NCBI GenBank assembly: GCA_029204225.1
Contig: CM055095.1
Location: forward strand, 43,052,223-43,116,222
Length of the DNA: 64,000 nt
Source of the DNA: Diphasiastrum complanatum
Lineage: Eukaryota > Streptophyta > Lycopodiopsida > Lycopodiales > Lycopodiaceae
Direction: 5' to 3'
The position numbers were made by a program, and so were the translations under genes. Below are positions 25,516 through 38,636 of the stretch, piece after piece (position 1 is the stretch's first letter; each line of letters begins with the position of its first letter). Under the pieces are notes generated by a model. It worked only from the letters and a program-made list of their open reading frames with translations. It did no database searches and was not told the origin of the DNA.

Positions 25516-27861
25516 CACAAAAGGAAGGATAGATCAAAGCTCAAGTGCTTCTATTGTGGCATCAAAGGACACTTTGCAGGTGAGTGCTAAAAGAAGAAGA
25601 GAGATCAAGGAGACAAGCAAGGTAATCTTACTCTTGATGAGGATGCTTTGGATGTTCAAGATGCAAATGATGATGCTTTTGTGATGTCTTCATGTAAGCT
25701 TGCTAATGATGGAGATCTAGATCCTTGGTGGATTGATAATGGAGAAAGTTCACACATGATTTTTCACAAAGAGTATTTCACTTCTTTGTTGGCATATGGA
25801 GATGACAAGAGGGTGATCTACACGGCCAATGATGGTGAGTGTGCAATCAAAGGGATTGGCACAATTCCTATTTCTCTCTCTACAAATAGGAATGTTCATT
25901 TTGAAGGATGTCTTGTTTATTCGATCTATTACCAAGAATTTGCCTAGTGTAAGTCAAATGCTAAGTAAAGGCCTCAAGGTTGAGTTTGATGGAGATGCTT
26001 GTATGATCAAAAGAAAGGATGTCTTGGTTGAAAAAGGTAAAAGACAAGGGAAGTTGTTCAAACTAGATGCTTCTGTTATTGCTAACCAAGTTGGACGTGT
26101 TGCAAGAGAGAAAATACCTATTCAAGATGTTTGGCAGAGAAGTATGGGACACCTCAACTTCAAGTCATTGGAGGTAATGGGAACAAGGTTGTGATTGGTC
26201 TTCCAAGTTCCTTAAGCAGGATCAATCATGTTTGTGAGTCTTGTGCTTTGTCAAAAGTCACATAGACTACCTTATAATAGATCTACATCTAGATCTACAA
26301 AGCCTTTTCAACTTGTACATTCGGATCTTCATGGTTTTACTACAACTAGCAATAGTGGAGCTAAAATGTATGTAACTTTCATTGATGATTTTAGTAGATT
26401 TTGTTCGATCTATCTACTAAAGAGCAAGGATGAAGTGTATGATGTTTTTATCGAGTTCAAGAATGCAAGGGAGAACTAATTTTTCACAAAGATCAAGTGC
26501 TTAAGAAGTGACAATGGTGGTGAGTACATATCTACCAAGTTCAAGGCCCCACAACAAAATGGAGTGGCTAAAAGGAAGAATAGGACTTTATGTGAAAGTG
26601 CCAAAGCCATGAGGTTAAGTGCTAAACTTGATAAGTCATTTTAGGATCGAGCATTGTTGTGTGCCAATTTCTTGTGCAATAGGTGGCCAGGTGCTATTTT
26701 GGATGGAAGGACACTTTTTGAGATGCTATGCAAGAGGAGGCCAAGTGTCAACTTTCTAAGAACTTTTGGATGCACATGCTATGTCAACATTACTCTTGAT
26801 GATACGACCAAGGACAATCCATCTTCAAGAAGAGGTGTTTTTGTTGGATATATTGAGGTGAGTAAAGCCTATAAGATTTACATTCCTTCTACTAACAAAG
26901 TGTTTGTTAGTAGAGATGTCATTTTTTATGAGGGGAACATTCCAAAAGTGTCTTCAAGCATGATTGTTAAAGGTGTGGATGGATCTAACATTCTTGATGT
27001 TGATGTAAAGGATCCTACTTTAGATGGTGATGATGATGGACCTTCATCAAGTCAAAAGCCAAGGAGAACATCAAGGGAAAGGCAAGCACCTTCAAGGCTC
27101 ACATATGATGAAAATGGTAAGCAAATAGTTTCTGAAAATTATGCTGCTTTCCTTACCTCTTTTGATGAACCTACAAGTGTAGATGAAGCAAGGAAAGAAG
27201 AGGAGTGGATTCAAGCAATGGATCTTGAGTATCAAGCTATTATGAAGAATGGAACATGGAGATTGGTGGAGTTATCTAAGGACAAGAAAACTATTGGATG
27301 CAAATGGATCTTCAAGGTGAAGATAAACCAAGATGGATCTATCAACAAGTACAAGACAAGGATAGTGGCAAAAGAAAATGCTCAACAACAACAGATTGAC
27401 TATGATGAGACCTTTGCACCCGTGGCAAAGATGGTAAGCATTCGAGTCATCATCTCACTTGCTACACTTTATGGATGGGATCTATGACACATGGACATTA
27501 CAAATGCATTCTTGAATGGTGGTCTTGAGGAGGAAGTGTACATGGAGCAACCCAAGAGCTACTTTTCATCAACAAATCCAAATCATGTGTGTCTACTACA
27601 AAAGAGTTTGTATGGCCTTAAACAAGCACCAAGGAGTTGTATGCTAAGCTTAACACTTTTTACTCTCTTAGGGCTTTGTTATGAGTGAGTATGATCATTC
27701 ACTTTAATATAGATTTGCTGGAAATGATGTTACCATCTTGCTAATCTATGTGGATGATATCATCTTAAGTGGTGGAGACAATCAAGATGTGGAGGATATC
27801 AAGAGTGCTCTTAACAAGGAGTTTGAGGTGCATGATTTTGGTAATTCGCATTACATTTTGG
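25516..27861 (+). pseudogene. Copia gag-pol, decayed and truncated
   Basis: Order of domains: zinc knuckle CFYCGIKGHFAGEC (about 25545), protease WWIDNGESSHM (DSGA changed to DNGE), frame shift near 25930, and integrase zinc region (WQRSMGHLNF, CESC-like). The catalytic core has HSDLHG and RSDNGGEY, and the third Glu is lost (NGVAKRKN instead of NGVAERKN). The RT reads CKWIFKVKINQDGSINKYK, then [31 protein letters not shown] and YVDDII (about 27750). At least five stops or shifts are present. It ends at 27861 where the LTR at 27862 begins, so the RT end and RNase H are missing. Its knuckle is very like that of the 1,030-codon ORF at 51810. Confidence 0.9.
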
Positions 27862-28841
27862 TGTTGGAAAGAGGTGTGTAAAAGATAGGTTGAAAAGAAG
27901 CGAATAAAAGGAATTCAAATGATAGGAAAGAAAACTTATCGTACGCAGTGGAATAAACTATCTTCCTCTTTCTCTATGCATGATTACGCCTATCAATTTT
28001 GAGCAAATCAATAGTGATAGAAATCATGATCTTATAGTAACTAGTTTTGAAATCATCAGTACTATAGTAATTACGTAGCCGAACATTTAAGCATTGAATT
28101 ATCAGACAAATAATCAATCGCAAAGAATTATAGAAATGCATACATTTTGAGACAAACTTGAATGCAATAAACAAATAGTATTGATTTAGTATGAAACGAA
28201 ATAGATGTAAATGAGTACAACAAGTTTGCAGTTCGAAACTGCATACTCTAAGCTATTTTTGAATGACTAAACATAATTCTGAATTAAGCACAATGCTGGT
28301 AAGCAGTACGACAATAGCAATCTCTAATCAACTCTAAATAATTGAGCTAGAATGCTCGAGTGTTCAAGCTCGCAGGCTTGAGAGAGAACGCTAACTATTC
28401 AATACTTGATGACCTAAGATCATTGATTATGCTCTAAGATCAACACTAAAACTATAGAAATACGAGCAGCTATTTATACTTAAGCAAATGCAACAACATC
28501 CAATAGTAGGATAACTAGTTTGGTCGTCAATCATAATGGATAGTGAGCTGGCATCCATCCAAGGTGAGTTGGCATCCATCCAATTGAATCTTCCCAAAAA
28601 TTTTGTAGCTTCAATTAAAGCAAACAATAAACTATCTTTCACCCGACAAGATATTCGTCGAACTATGCCCAATGAATGTCAATATGTTAGATGATGTCCG
28701 ATAAGTTGGATCCACCTGTGAATGATTCTCGAGTACTTATGCAGACAATGTAGAAACACGAAGAAAAACTGCAGGTCTGGATAATGATTTGAAGGAAGAT
28801 TAAAATGTCGATTAGTCGATTAGTAGGATAATAATCCAACA
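27862..28841 (-). repeat. Complete copia LTR (TGTTGG family), 980 bp
   Basis: Bounded by TGTTGG at 27862 and CCAACA at 28841, an inverted terminal pair. On the minus strand the purine tract AGGAGGGAG lies immediately upstream of 28841, so this is a 3' LTR. The minus strand carries TATAAATAGCT (about 28470). It is inserted in the copia at 25516-27861. Related LTR pieces are at 38649-39061 and 21338-22150. Confidence 0.8.
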
Positions 28842-29463
28842 CTCCCTCCTAATCTGAATTTATGAATGCCTTGACCTTTAAACTTAGTTCTGCACAAAAC
28901 TTCATGTGTGCATCCAAGCTTAATGCTTTAGTAAAAATATCTGTTGTTATATCTTGCGTTCAATAGTACTGCAATCTGACCTCTTTGTCGAGAACTTTGT
29001 TTCTGACATAGTAATACTTGAGTTCAATGTGCTTACTCCTAGAATGAAATCTAGGGTTGGCTGACAAGGCTATGGCACTTTGATTATCACAAAATAGTAA
29101 TGTCGGAGCATATTGATTCAGACTACTATTTGAAAGTAAGTTTCTCAACCATATTGCTTCCTTTGTAACTTGTGAGGCTGCGATATACTCTGATTATGTA
29201 GAAGATACAGCTATCGAAGATTGCTTTTGACTATTCCAAGAAATAGGACCATTGTTGAGGCAGAATGTAAATCCAGAAGTTGATTTACGAGTGTACATCT
29301 CTTGCCCAACTTGCATCTGTGTAACCAATGAGTAAATTGAGTTTGTCGTTGTCGACTGCTCCATAACAAATGCAAAGTTCCATAGTAGCTTGAAGATATC
29401 TCATGACTTTAATATAGCCTTGCAATGTGTCATACCAGGGGTAGTCATATACTGACTTCTTAG
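28842..29463 (-). pseudogene. Copia RNase H end, partner of the LTR at 27862
   Basis: Minus strand: YIKVMRYLQATMELCICYGA, then LIGYTDASWARDV (RNase H Asp), then after stops LLSNSSLNQYAPTLLFCDNQ, SAIALSANPRFHSRSKHIEL and KYYYVRNKVLDKEVRLQYY. It then leads into the purine tract and LTR. Upstream pol is replaced by the remnant LTR of another copia at 29464. Confidence 0.85.
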
Positions 29464-29562
29464 AAGAAAGACGGCCCGATAATTCTAAAACCAAGCACAC
29501 GTGGTGCCATCGAAATAAGAAAGCACTGTATAAATCGATCATTGCTATTTTAACTCTCTCCC
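29464..29562 (-). repeat. Remnant 3' LTR of the central copia
   Basis: Matches 35226-35323 closely (AAGACGGCCCGATAATTCTA, then CACACGTGG and GATCATTGCTATTTTAAC). On the minus strand it is preceded by the purine tract TTGAGGGAGAGAG. Only the first 99 bases remain before the junction with another copia at 29463. Confidence 0.75.
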
Positions 29563-32500
29563 TCAATGATCAATGTCTCTCTTTATTTTAGAGTTTACTC
29601 TATTCGTGGAACATACCTCCATAATAGTGTTACAAGTAAAGGCTTTTTACATAACCAGATCCAAGCCAAGTTTGGCTCTAAAAGTCCCAAACTTTTCTTT
29701 ACTTAAAGCTTTCTTAAATATATCAGCAACTTGTAACAACGTAGAACAGTGTACAATACTTATATGTTCAGATTTTAGCTTCTCATGCACAAAGTGATAT
29801 TTTACCTCAATACATCTTTTCCTTGCGTGAAAGACAAGATTTTTAGTCAATTGTATTCCACTTTGACTGTCACAAAAAATCATAGTAGGGTTTACCTGCT
29901 TCATGCCAATCTCACGTAACAACTTACGTAGCCAATAGCTTCCTGGGTAGCAGAACTTAACGCTTTATATTCGACTTCTATAGAAGAAAGAGAAATAGTA
30001 TCTTGCTTCTTGCTAGACCATGAGAAACAACTGCTACCAAAATTGAAGGCATAACCTGTTGTTGACTTTCTATCATCTATACTTCCTGCCCAATCAGCGT
30101 CAACATAACCTTGCAACTTAGGTAAAACACTTTCTCTTTTGTAGATTAGGCCAAGGTTAGGTGTACCTTTCACATGCCTCAAAGTCTTTTTTGTAGCTTT
30201 CCAATGGTCCATAGTGGGTGATGACATGAATTGGCTAATCAAACTTACAACATAGCAGATATCAGGACGTGTAGTCATAAGATATATCAAACTCCCAACT
30301 AGCTGACAAAATAGAGTAGCGTCAACATGTGCACTATCATCAATACGAGATAATTTCTTACCAGCTTCGCAAGGAGTGATGGAAGGTTTGCACTCGGTCA
30401 TGTGAAATCTCTCCAATGCCTTGCCCACATACTTGTTTTGACATAACTTGATATCATTGCCAGTTTGCCATACTTCAACACCCAAGCATTAGTGCATAAG
30501 GTCTAAATTTGTCATCTCAAACTACTTGCATAAGTTGGCTTTGATAGAATGAGTGAGGTCCTCATCATTGCCCGTGATAATGATATCATCAACATAAAGT
30601 ACAATCAAGGCAATGCTATCATCGTTTATAAGAACATAAAGATTTGGATCTGAATTTGTTCTTACAAACCCATGAGAAAGAAAGTAATTGTCAATGCGTC
30701 CATACCATGCGCGTGGTGCTTGCTTAAGGCCATAAAGTGCTTTGTGTAGTTTACATACCTTCTGTTCTTGTCCTTTTGCCATGAAGCCCTACGGTTGGAC
30801 CATGTAAACTTCTTCCTCTAAGTCACCATTCAAAAATGTGGACTTCACATCCATTTGATGGATCTTCCACCCAAAATGAGATGCTAGGGCAACGATAAGA
30901 CGTAGCGTAGTCCACTTAGCCACTGGAGTAAATGTCTCTTCATAGTCAATTCCTTTGCTTTTCTCATAACCCTTCACTACTAGGCATGCCTTATGCTTTG
31001 CTATTGTGCCATCCGCATGAAACTTTGTTCTAAACACCCATTTGTTGTCAATGGATTTCTTTCCAAGTGGTAGATCAACCAACTCCCATGTATCATACCT
31101 ATGGATGGATTCTATCTCCTCTTCCATTGCCCTTTGCCACTCTTTGTGATCTTTTGTCTCATCAAAGGCTGATGGCTCTCGACACTTCAAAATGTCACTC
31201 ATTGGGGCATAGTTCACATGATAACGATCGGGAGACTTCCTTTCCCGCGTTGACCTTCTCATTTCTCCTTGTGTGCTAGATCCTGGTTGATTTAGCTTTG
31301 CGTCTTTCATGATCTTTTCATACCATTTTGGTATCTTAGATTCAAGTGATACACTACGTGGAGAGTATGTATCCCCAGGAGTGTCTAAGTAATGTCTCTT
31401 ACCTCCAACCGGTTTCTCCTTTATTGCTCCTATTGGTAAGTACCTCCCCCTAGGCTCTTGAATAGGTGGTGTCCTTTCATACTCACCCTCTTGACTCTCG
31501 TCTCCACGTACATCATCTTGTGGAGCATCTTCTTCTTTTTCTTCATCCAAAATTGTGGGAAGTCTTTTGATGCTTTCACCACTTGCATGGTCTTCATCTT
31601 CATACCTATGCGTCTCATCAAAGATCACATCTTTGCTAATGTAAATCTTTTTCATTACAGGATCAAAACACCTGTATGCCTTCATTCTCTCGTCATAACC
31701 GACGAAGATACACTTGATTGCTTTGGCATCAAGTTTCTTTCGCTCCTCCTTTGGCACATGTACATAGGCTTTACATCTAATGACACAAAACTTGTCGATT
31801 TTTGGCTTTATTCCTGTAAATGCTTCTTCAGGAGTCACATTTGGAATCGCAATTGTAAGACTCCTGTTTTGCAAGAACGTTGCCGCACTACACACTTCTG
31901 ACCAAAGTGAATTGGTCAAGCTCATTTGCTTCATCATGGAGCATGCACTCTTCATAATAGTCTTGTTTTTCCTTTCAGCTATGCCATTACTATGCAGCAT
32001 GTGTGATTGTGTGAATTGTCTTTTGATGTCGTGTTTCTTGCAAAAGTCTTCAAAATTATCAGCTTTGTATTTGCCCCCTCTATCAGATCTTAGCACTTTG
32101 ATGCGTGCATCCAGTTGGTTCTCTACCAAAGTCTTGAACTCCTTGAAGCGAGCAAAAGCATCAAATTTCTTCTTCAAGAAATAAATCCATGTCCTCCTAG
32201 AGTAATCATCTATGAAAGTCATAAAATAATATGCTTTCTCCAACGACATGGTCTTCATTGGGCCGTACAGGTCGCTGTGAATAAATTCTAGCAGTTTCTT
32301 AGCTTTTGCAGCTCCACCTTTCTTGAATGTCTCCTTGTGATGCTTTTCCATGACGCATCCTTCACATATTGCATGATGATCATTCTGCAATGCCGGTAAC
32401 CCTATTACCATCTTTAGCTTCGCCATCAATCTCAAGCTCCCATAGTTCAAATGACCAAGTCTTTTGTGCCACAACTCAGATTGAGATGTTGTAGAGATAG

Positions 32501-32625
32501 CCAAACCATATTCTCCTGGTTTTGCAGCATCCAATTTATAAAGGCCACAGTTACTATCTCTATAGTCCTTCACCAGCACTTTATAATTGTGGTTCATATC
32601 CCTCATAAGGCAACCATCCTTGACA
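29563..32625 (-). pseudogene. Copia pol of the central element (integrase, RT, RNase H)
   Basis: Frame 32606-30789 is open for 605 codons. It holds the integrase zinc region (WHKRLGHLNY...CEGC) and a catalytic triad in HSDLYG, RSDRGGKY and NGIAERKN. An acidic linker follows, then the RT (NKWVFRTKFHADGTIAKHK, DYEETFTPVAKW, MDVKSTFLNG). After a stop (VQP*GF, Gln expected) come [12 protein letters not shown] and YVDDIIITG (about 30580). Two stops near 30480-30530 precede the connection and RNase H domain (DADWAGSIDDRKSTTGY, SSIEVEYKALSSATQEA, CDSQSGIQL), which ends at 29647. All catalytic motifs survive, so inactivation is recent relative to its neighbours. Confidence 0.92.
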
Positions 32626-33785
32626 AATTCAACCCAAGATGTTGATTTGCCAATACACTAGCAGAAAGCAAACTCTTTTTGAGTTCAAGAACATAAAGCA
32701 CATTAGGGATGTTCTTGATTTTACCATCAGGAAACTGCACAGGTACATTGCCCACGCCCTGTATATGGCATTCCTCTCCATTGGCTTGATGACCTTATCC
32801 CCATCATGGATTGGTGAGAATTTCTCAAACCAATCATGTTTTTTGGTCATATGCCTTGTGGCGCCTAAATCTATGAACCATCTGGCACCATCATCAACCT
32901 GGGATGCCAATGCCAATGAGAAGACACTTGTCTCGTCATCTTCTCCATCATCTTTGGCAATGTTGCCTTGTTGAGTCACTTTTCCCGCCTTCATGTCCAC
33001 TTTCTTCTTGTAACACTCGCGTGCCCAATGACCCGGATTGTGGCAATAGTAACATTTGTCTTTCTTCTTCTTTTTCTCTTTTGATGACGACTCTCCCTCG
33101 TCATCATTATCCTTGGATTTTATTGGGAACCCTTTTCCATCCTTGCTGCTTGCCTTTAGCAAGCAAGGCTTGATCCTCCTGTGGGGTTTGCCTTGACTTC
33201 ACTACTTCGCGACGCTTCTTGCAACATGATTCCGTGGAAGTCTTCAAAAGTAGGCAATCTCTCCCTCGAAGCAATGCCGCTCACAAACATCTGTAGCCCT
33301 TCTGAGACACCGCTCATTGTGGTATGTACCAATTCAACATCCCTGATTGGTTCTCCAATCACAACAAATTGATTTCTCAGTTCCTTTATCCTGGTGAAGA
33401 AAGATCCCACTGATTCACTTTCTTCCATCCTTACTGCGTTCAATCTCGAATTCAAGGACATGGCCCGAGCTGCATTGCAAGTTTGAAATTGCATTCTAAG
33501 AGCTTCCCAAGCTCCCCTAGCTGTCGTGGCATCACTTATATGAGTGATCACATGGTCTTTCACTGAAAGATTGATCAAGGACAATGCTCTCTGCACCTTT
33601 TTATCAAAGGCCCTCATGTCACCTGGAGTGGTATTTGGCCGGACTTCAATACCTACCACGATCTCCCATAACTCTTTCTCCATCAAAATGCTCTTCATTT
33701 TGAATTTCCAGATGTTGTAGTTAGAAGCCCCATCAAGTTTGCTTGCATCGCCCAAAATTGCCTCATTGATATTTGCCATCTCCAA
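32626..33785 (-). pseudogene. Copia gag and protease of the central element
   Basis: ATG 33785 opens a 209-codon Gag (KLDGASNYNIWKFKMKSILM, then AWEALRMQFQTCNAARAMSL). It shifts frame at about 33160 into a Lys-rich stretch with zinc knuckle CYYCHNPGHWAREC (about 33040) and protease WFIDLGATRHM. There DSGA has become DLGA; the catalytic Asp is kept. Another shift near 32625 separates it from pol. Gag and pol were presumably one frame originally. Confidence 0.9.
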
Positions 33786-35053
33786 ACTGCTTGAAACTCC
33801 ACCTGTAGGCTATAAAGTGTATGCCAAAGCCAACCGTGATGTCAGAAGTCCAAAATAATGACCTGCAATTTTTGGCTTACCAGACCACCTGCCGCTCTTT
33901 CGCCAAAATGAAAGCCAAACTGGCGTCGCTTTCCGAAATGCTTCTCGTCACCAACTCCCAGCTACCTGCTCAATGGAATGGTGAAATCACTTCTGGCACG
34001 CTTTGATTACTTTCTCCATGTGAATCACTCTATTTTGGTGTACCGTACTTGCAGGTACAGTCAGGGTGCCCTTCGTTTGGAGGCTATGGCCTTTCGTTTG
34101 GCCAAAACAGGCTAAAGGAGGTGAAAATAAGGGCAATTTGGATTTTTGAACTGTTTCTTCAGTGTGAAGAAACTTCATCCTTAAAAAACTTGGGACCCAA
34201 CAATTTTTTTCAGTTTGAAGATTTTTAATGAAGTTGCAATGCACTTTGCACTTCAGACCCCTTCAGGCTTTTTCACATGCATCCCAATGGTGGCCCTTGA
34301 TCCTACAACCTATATTCCTCCATTTTCCATCATAGATTTCCAATAGACATGACCCGATGGTCCAGCTTCCTTCAACACACTGAAATGGACTCCAAGCTCC
34401 CCTGGCTATGGCCTCCTCATGGGTTTTCTGGCTGCTAATTCCGATCCAGCTCTCTATCTGATCCACGACCTTCCACGGCCTCTTACAACTCAGGTCGCAC
34501 TGCCAAAACGCCCAGCCATTCACAGCTTCCAAAAGCATTGCATGGTGCGAGAGATTTCAAGAGTTTTGATTTGAAACCCTTGTTGTGAGAAAGCTTCAAA
34601 AAGCAAACTACTCTTCCCATGCATCATGGCTGACCATGGCCTTTTAGCCACTCCTTGGCAGCACTAGGGTGCCCTCCATCATGCACTTATAGTGCCTGAA
34701 ATGATCTCCTACAACCAAAGATCCATAGTTTAATGCCTGTAAATCCTAGTCATGAAAGAAGAAAAACTTCTTGAGCTATGCTCAGGTTTTTCTCTGAGCC
34801 ACTTTTTGCAGCCTTCTACTGCACTCAGGTTGCCCTACAATCAGCCATCACCTGCTTCAAACAGATCTTCAATTGGCTTCAAATTGAATCCACACTAGGC
34901 AACCTTTCTACAAAGTTCTTTGCTTCCGTTTAGCTTCTTACAATTTCAAGCTATCCCACGAATCTCCACAGACTCGGTTTTGTGCTTCCTAGCCAACAAA
35001 CCATCGTGAATTCGCAGTTCTCTGTTCTTTTTCGGTGATTCGAGCCACCAGGG
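33786..35053 (-). other. 5' leader of the central copia
   Basis: 1.27 kb between PBS and gag start with no coding potential, apparently untranslated leader. Ends at the PBS. Confidence 0.55.
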
Positions 35054-35065
35054 GCTCTAATACCA
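35054..35065 (-). other. Primer binding site of the central copia
   Basis: Minus strand TGGTATTAGAGC directly after the LTR; one base from the usual plant copia PBS TGGTATCAGAGC, complementary to initiator tRNA-Met. Confidence 0.8.
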
Positions 35066-35323
35066 AATTATTAAGAAAACAATTTAAACACCCAACCAGA
35101 TCGATCTCCTCAGCACAACATCAAGTGCAACAAGACGACAATAGAATTGCTCTCCACAAACTGTATATTCAACTGACTTGCAAGTACAAAGATAAAGTTG
35201 CTTAAAAGCACTCAAAGGGCTCGTAAAAGAAAGACGGCCCGATAATTCTAGAACTAAGCACACGTGGTGTTGTCGAAATAAGAAAGCACTGTATAAGTCG
35301 ATCATTGCTATTTTAACTATTTT
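35066..35323 (-). repeat. 5' LTR of the central copia, about 258 bp
   Basis: Lies between PBS and the point where identity with the 3' LTR remnant ends (35323). Contains ACACGTGG. The outer end reads AGTTAAAATAGC on the minus strand, not a canonical TG, so the terminal bases may have mutated. Confidence 0.65.
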
Positions 35324-35942
35324 GCCTAGGCCTCCCAAGCAAAACTTTAGAGAGAGAGACACACACACATCTGTAGATGAGGTTCATTATTTAAAATTAA
35401 GGCTGAGCTCACTTAATCAAAGCTCAAGTGCTGGAGTGTTAGCACTTACTCGAACTTTTATATACTTTGTTAGAATAATATTAATTTGTGTTGGGTTTGA
35501 TAAAAATACAAATGTGTTCAGAAACACTTGACTAATTAAGTGAGATCGTTGTAGTTTGAGAAAGACCATGCAAGTTGTCATTTATGGGTGTTCAATTAGG
35601 TGTCATCATGTCATGATCAAGTGAAAATTTTGGCCTTCATGATTTATGTTGGTCATTGGCAACAATTATTAGATTTTTTAAACAAATACTAAGCACAATT
35701 CTAAATCTATAGGCATATAAAGACTCGAATCATAGTCAAAATAAAGTGATTCACAACTTTATCCACTAAGGTATCTGACTTTGATAACATTTGGCTGTTT
35801 TAATAGTACATGAAACAAATTCAAAATACTTAAGAAGATTCCTAATTTATATATATTTGGTTTTAAGAAGTCTCAAATCATGAATATAGTCTCAATTTAC
35901 TTGAATTTGTGTTTAGTGCTCCTTAAATTCGGTAGAGATGTA
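35324..35942. other. Flank of nested copias, no gene recognised
   Basis: Only the 43 bases next to 35942 are recognisable: on the minus strand they continue the integrase of the copia at 36775 (EYISTEFKEH). The rest is unassigned. Confidence 0.4.
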
Positions 35943-35947
35943 TTCTC

Positions 35948-36769
35948 TGTTGAATTTCACACGTGTGGACTGTCCACTACATGTACTTGTGATCTCCTAA
36001 GGTGTGTAGATGCACCAAGATCAAGACTAGATTGAGATTCAAGATCAATCTTGTATCCTATGGCAAAAACACACTACTACATGCATTCAATCACTTCCAA
36101 CTCTCACTCACACGTGTGGGAAGTGTTCCAAAAGTATTCTAAGTAAAAACAAGCTGCTCTCCTCGGGTAGAGAGAGAAAAACCATCAAGAGCTCTCGGGT
36201 AGAGAGAGAAAGCTAGAAATTCAATGACACTCAAAATCCACTCAATCTCAAAATCAATTAGATCCAAAAGGAGGAGTACAATGATACTAATAGATTCATG
36301 AGCTACCACTATGTTTAACTATGATTGGATCACACTTTGCCACCTCTTAATCCTATTGGACTATTGATCTATGCACCTCTAAATTCTATTGGACTATATT
36401 CAAGCACACCTCAATTTTCTATTGGACCTCACAAGGTTCCACCTCTAAATCCTATTGGAGCTCTTAAGCTTCATCAAACAAAAGCATGACACTTGTCTAC
36501 ACTCTAATTGGCACAAGTTTGGCTCTATTTTGGCTCAATATTGGCATTACAAGTGGAAATGGATAATTTGCCATCTATGCCAAATTTGACCCTATCAACA
36601 TCCTACACCTACATGCTTGACTATGAAATTCTATGAGACCCCTATATCAAACATTTTGATTTACTTTACAATTCTCCACACATGGGAACATCCTCCACAC
36701 ATGTGAGATTCACTTACAAACTTCTATCATTAAAAAAATACCAAGCTAGATTTTTGCCAATTTCTCACA
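35948..36769 (-). mobile_element. Solo LTR with perfect target duplication
   Basis: 822 bp with ends TGTTGA...TCTCACA (plus strand), flanked by TTCTC at 35943-35947 and 36770-36774. It interrupts the integrase codon run RSDNGGE|YISTEF of the surrounding copia; removing the LTR and one TTCTC restores the frame. Contains two CACACGTGTG palindromes (35958-35967, 36109-36118). The minus-strand start TGTGAGAAATTGGC resembles the LTR at 48004-48704. Confidence 0.88.
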
Positions 36770-36774
36770 TTCTC

Positions 36775-38469
36775 CCCCATTGTCGGACCTTGGCACTTTG
36801 ATTCTTTTGTCAGTTTGATTTTCTGCATGCTTTTTGAATTATTTGAACTTAATGAAAGCTTCTGATTTATGCTTGATGATGTAGACAGCTGTTCTTTCGA
36901 ATAATTCGTCAATAAAGGTATTGAAATACTTTGCATCTAGTAATGATGGAGTTTGCATAGGTCCACATATATCTGAATGAACAACATCTAACATACCTTT
37001 TGCTGCATGTCTATGACTTGATCTAAAATAAATCCTAGTCTGCTTTCCAAGGATGCAGCTATGGCAGACAGGGAGATCAACTTTGCTAGAATGATAGTCG
37101 AGATCAAGTGCCAAGGATTGTCTGGACATGTTTGAAACAAATGCATAATTCAAGTGTCCTGAGCAATGATGCTATAGTAATGCTTAATTGACAAGAATAG
37201 ACGTTTTCAAGGCTTGACTAGAATCAAAATAACAATGTGCCAATCTATATAAGTATCCATGCCTCTTGCCGAGTGCAAGGATCTTATTATTCCTATCAAT
37301 AATTCTGCATTGATCAGACTCAAATTCCACCTTATGACCTAAACTCGTAATTCTACTTATTGATAACATATTTGTAGAGAGTTTAGGAGCATACAAGACT
37401 TTTGACAGTAGTTTGAATTGATCATGCTGGAACCTTAATCTTATAGTACCTTCACCTTCGATAGTGTGAGTGCTATCATCACCAAGATGAACATACTTCT
37501 TTGTGTTGTAAGTCATATAGAAATGAAAAATCTCACAATGATTGTTCATATGTTGAGTAGCTCCAGAATAAAAAAAATACGAATCATTCGAATTCGTATA
37601 TTTGTCTTTGACCATAAAAGTGCCTTCATCCATTTCGACTTCGGGAGATTCTGTAACTGTATTTTCTTGTTGATTAGGTTGCTTAGCTACATTCTTCACT
37701 TTGAGAATTCAACAATCATGGATCTCATGGTTATTGAGCTTGCAATACCTGCAAAACATCTTCTTCTTCAACGAATGTGGATTCAATGATTGTTCTTGAG
37801 TCTGTATTTTATTTGATGTAGACTGCTTGAAGCTTTTCTGCTTCTGTCGTTTCAAGCCCTTGTTGACATATAGAGCATGAGACGAATAGGTAGACAAAGT
37901 ATCTTGAAATCTTTGATTATCTTCTTGCAGCAACATAGTGATAACTCTGATAAGAGTTAAATTTGAGTGTGTCATGATGATCATCACCCAGTTTTCATAT
38001 GTAGAGGGCAAGCTTGAAAGCAATGTCATAATTGTGTCTTGATCATCTATGATTGATCTAACAGTGGCCATCTATTGTAAGAGATTTTTAAAGTGGTTAA
38101 TAGGATTCTAAAGAGAATCATTATTCGACATCTTGAGTGTGAAGAATTTCTTTTGAAGATGTAACTTGGTAGTTACGTCTCTCACATCATATAGTGAGCT
38201 CAAAATATCCCAAACTTCTTTCGAAGTTTTGGCTTCAGCTACGTGGCCAATTTGAGTATCTGATATATTGAGGATAATAAGCGCGAAAGCTTTACCATCT
38301 TTCAATTTCCATTTTGAATCGTGTTGTCGTTAGGCTTCACTTCAATACCTGTAACAACATCCCACAACTCATTGGCGATTAGCAAGGTCTTCATCTTAAA
38401 TTTCCATAAACGATAATTGGATCCATTTAGCTTGTATGCAATAAGACTGACTTTACTTTGAGAATCCAT
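36775..38469 (-). pseudogene. Copia gag, protease and integrase N-part
   Basis: ATG at 38469 (KVSLIAYKLNGSNYRLWKFK, then TLLIANELWDVVTGIEVKP), several frame changes, Gag core (EVWDILSSLYDVRDVTTKLH), and zinc knuckle CRYCKLNNHEIHDC (about 37745). Protease has YSGATQHM in place of DSGA, so the catalytic Asp is lost. The integrase zinc region (HHCYS..., CHSC) and HSDICG follow, with RSDNGGE at 36790 cut by the solo LTR. RT and RNase H are absent. The matching LTR family (TGTTGG) suggests 28842-29463 may be the other end of the same original element. Confidence 0.85.
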
Positions 38470-38636
38470 CTGAAAATTTAGTTTATCGACGTTAAGAGAG
38501 ATGCCGTGCTATGGAAATCAATTCTCTGATACCGAAACAAATTGATTTGAACTGAAGAATAATTTAATATTATGAAATATATCAAGTATAAGAGCTTGCG
38601 CTCTGATATAGTATTAGGCCTTGAAGAAGAATCAAT

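Noticed and set aside
36775-36790. Minus-strand GGGGGAGAA next to an LTR start, first read as a polypurine tract
   Set aside because: It is integrase coding sequence (DNGGE). TTCTC duplications show a solo LTR inserted there.
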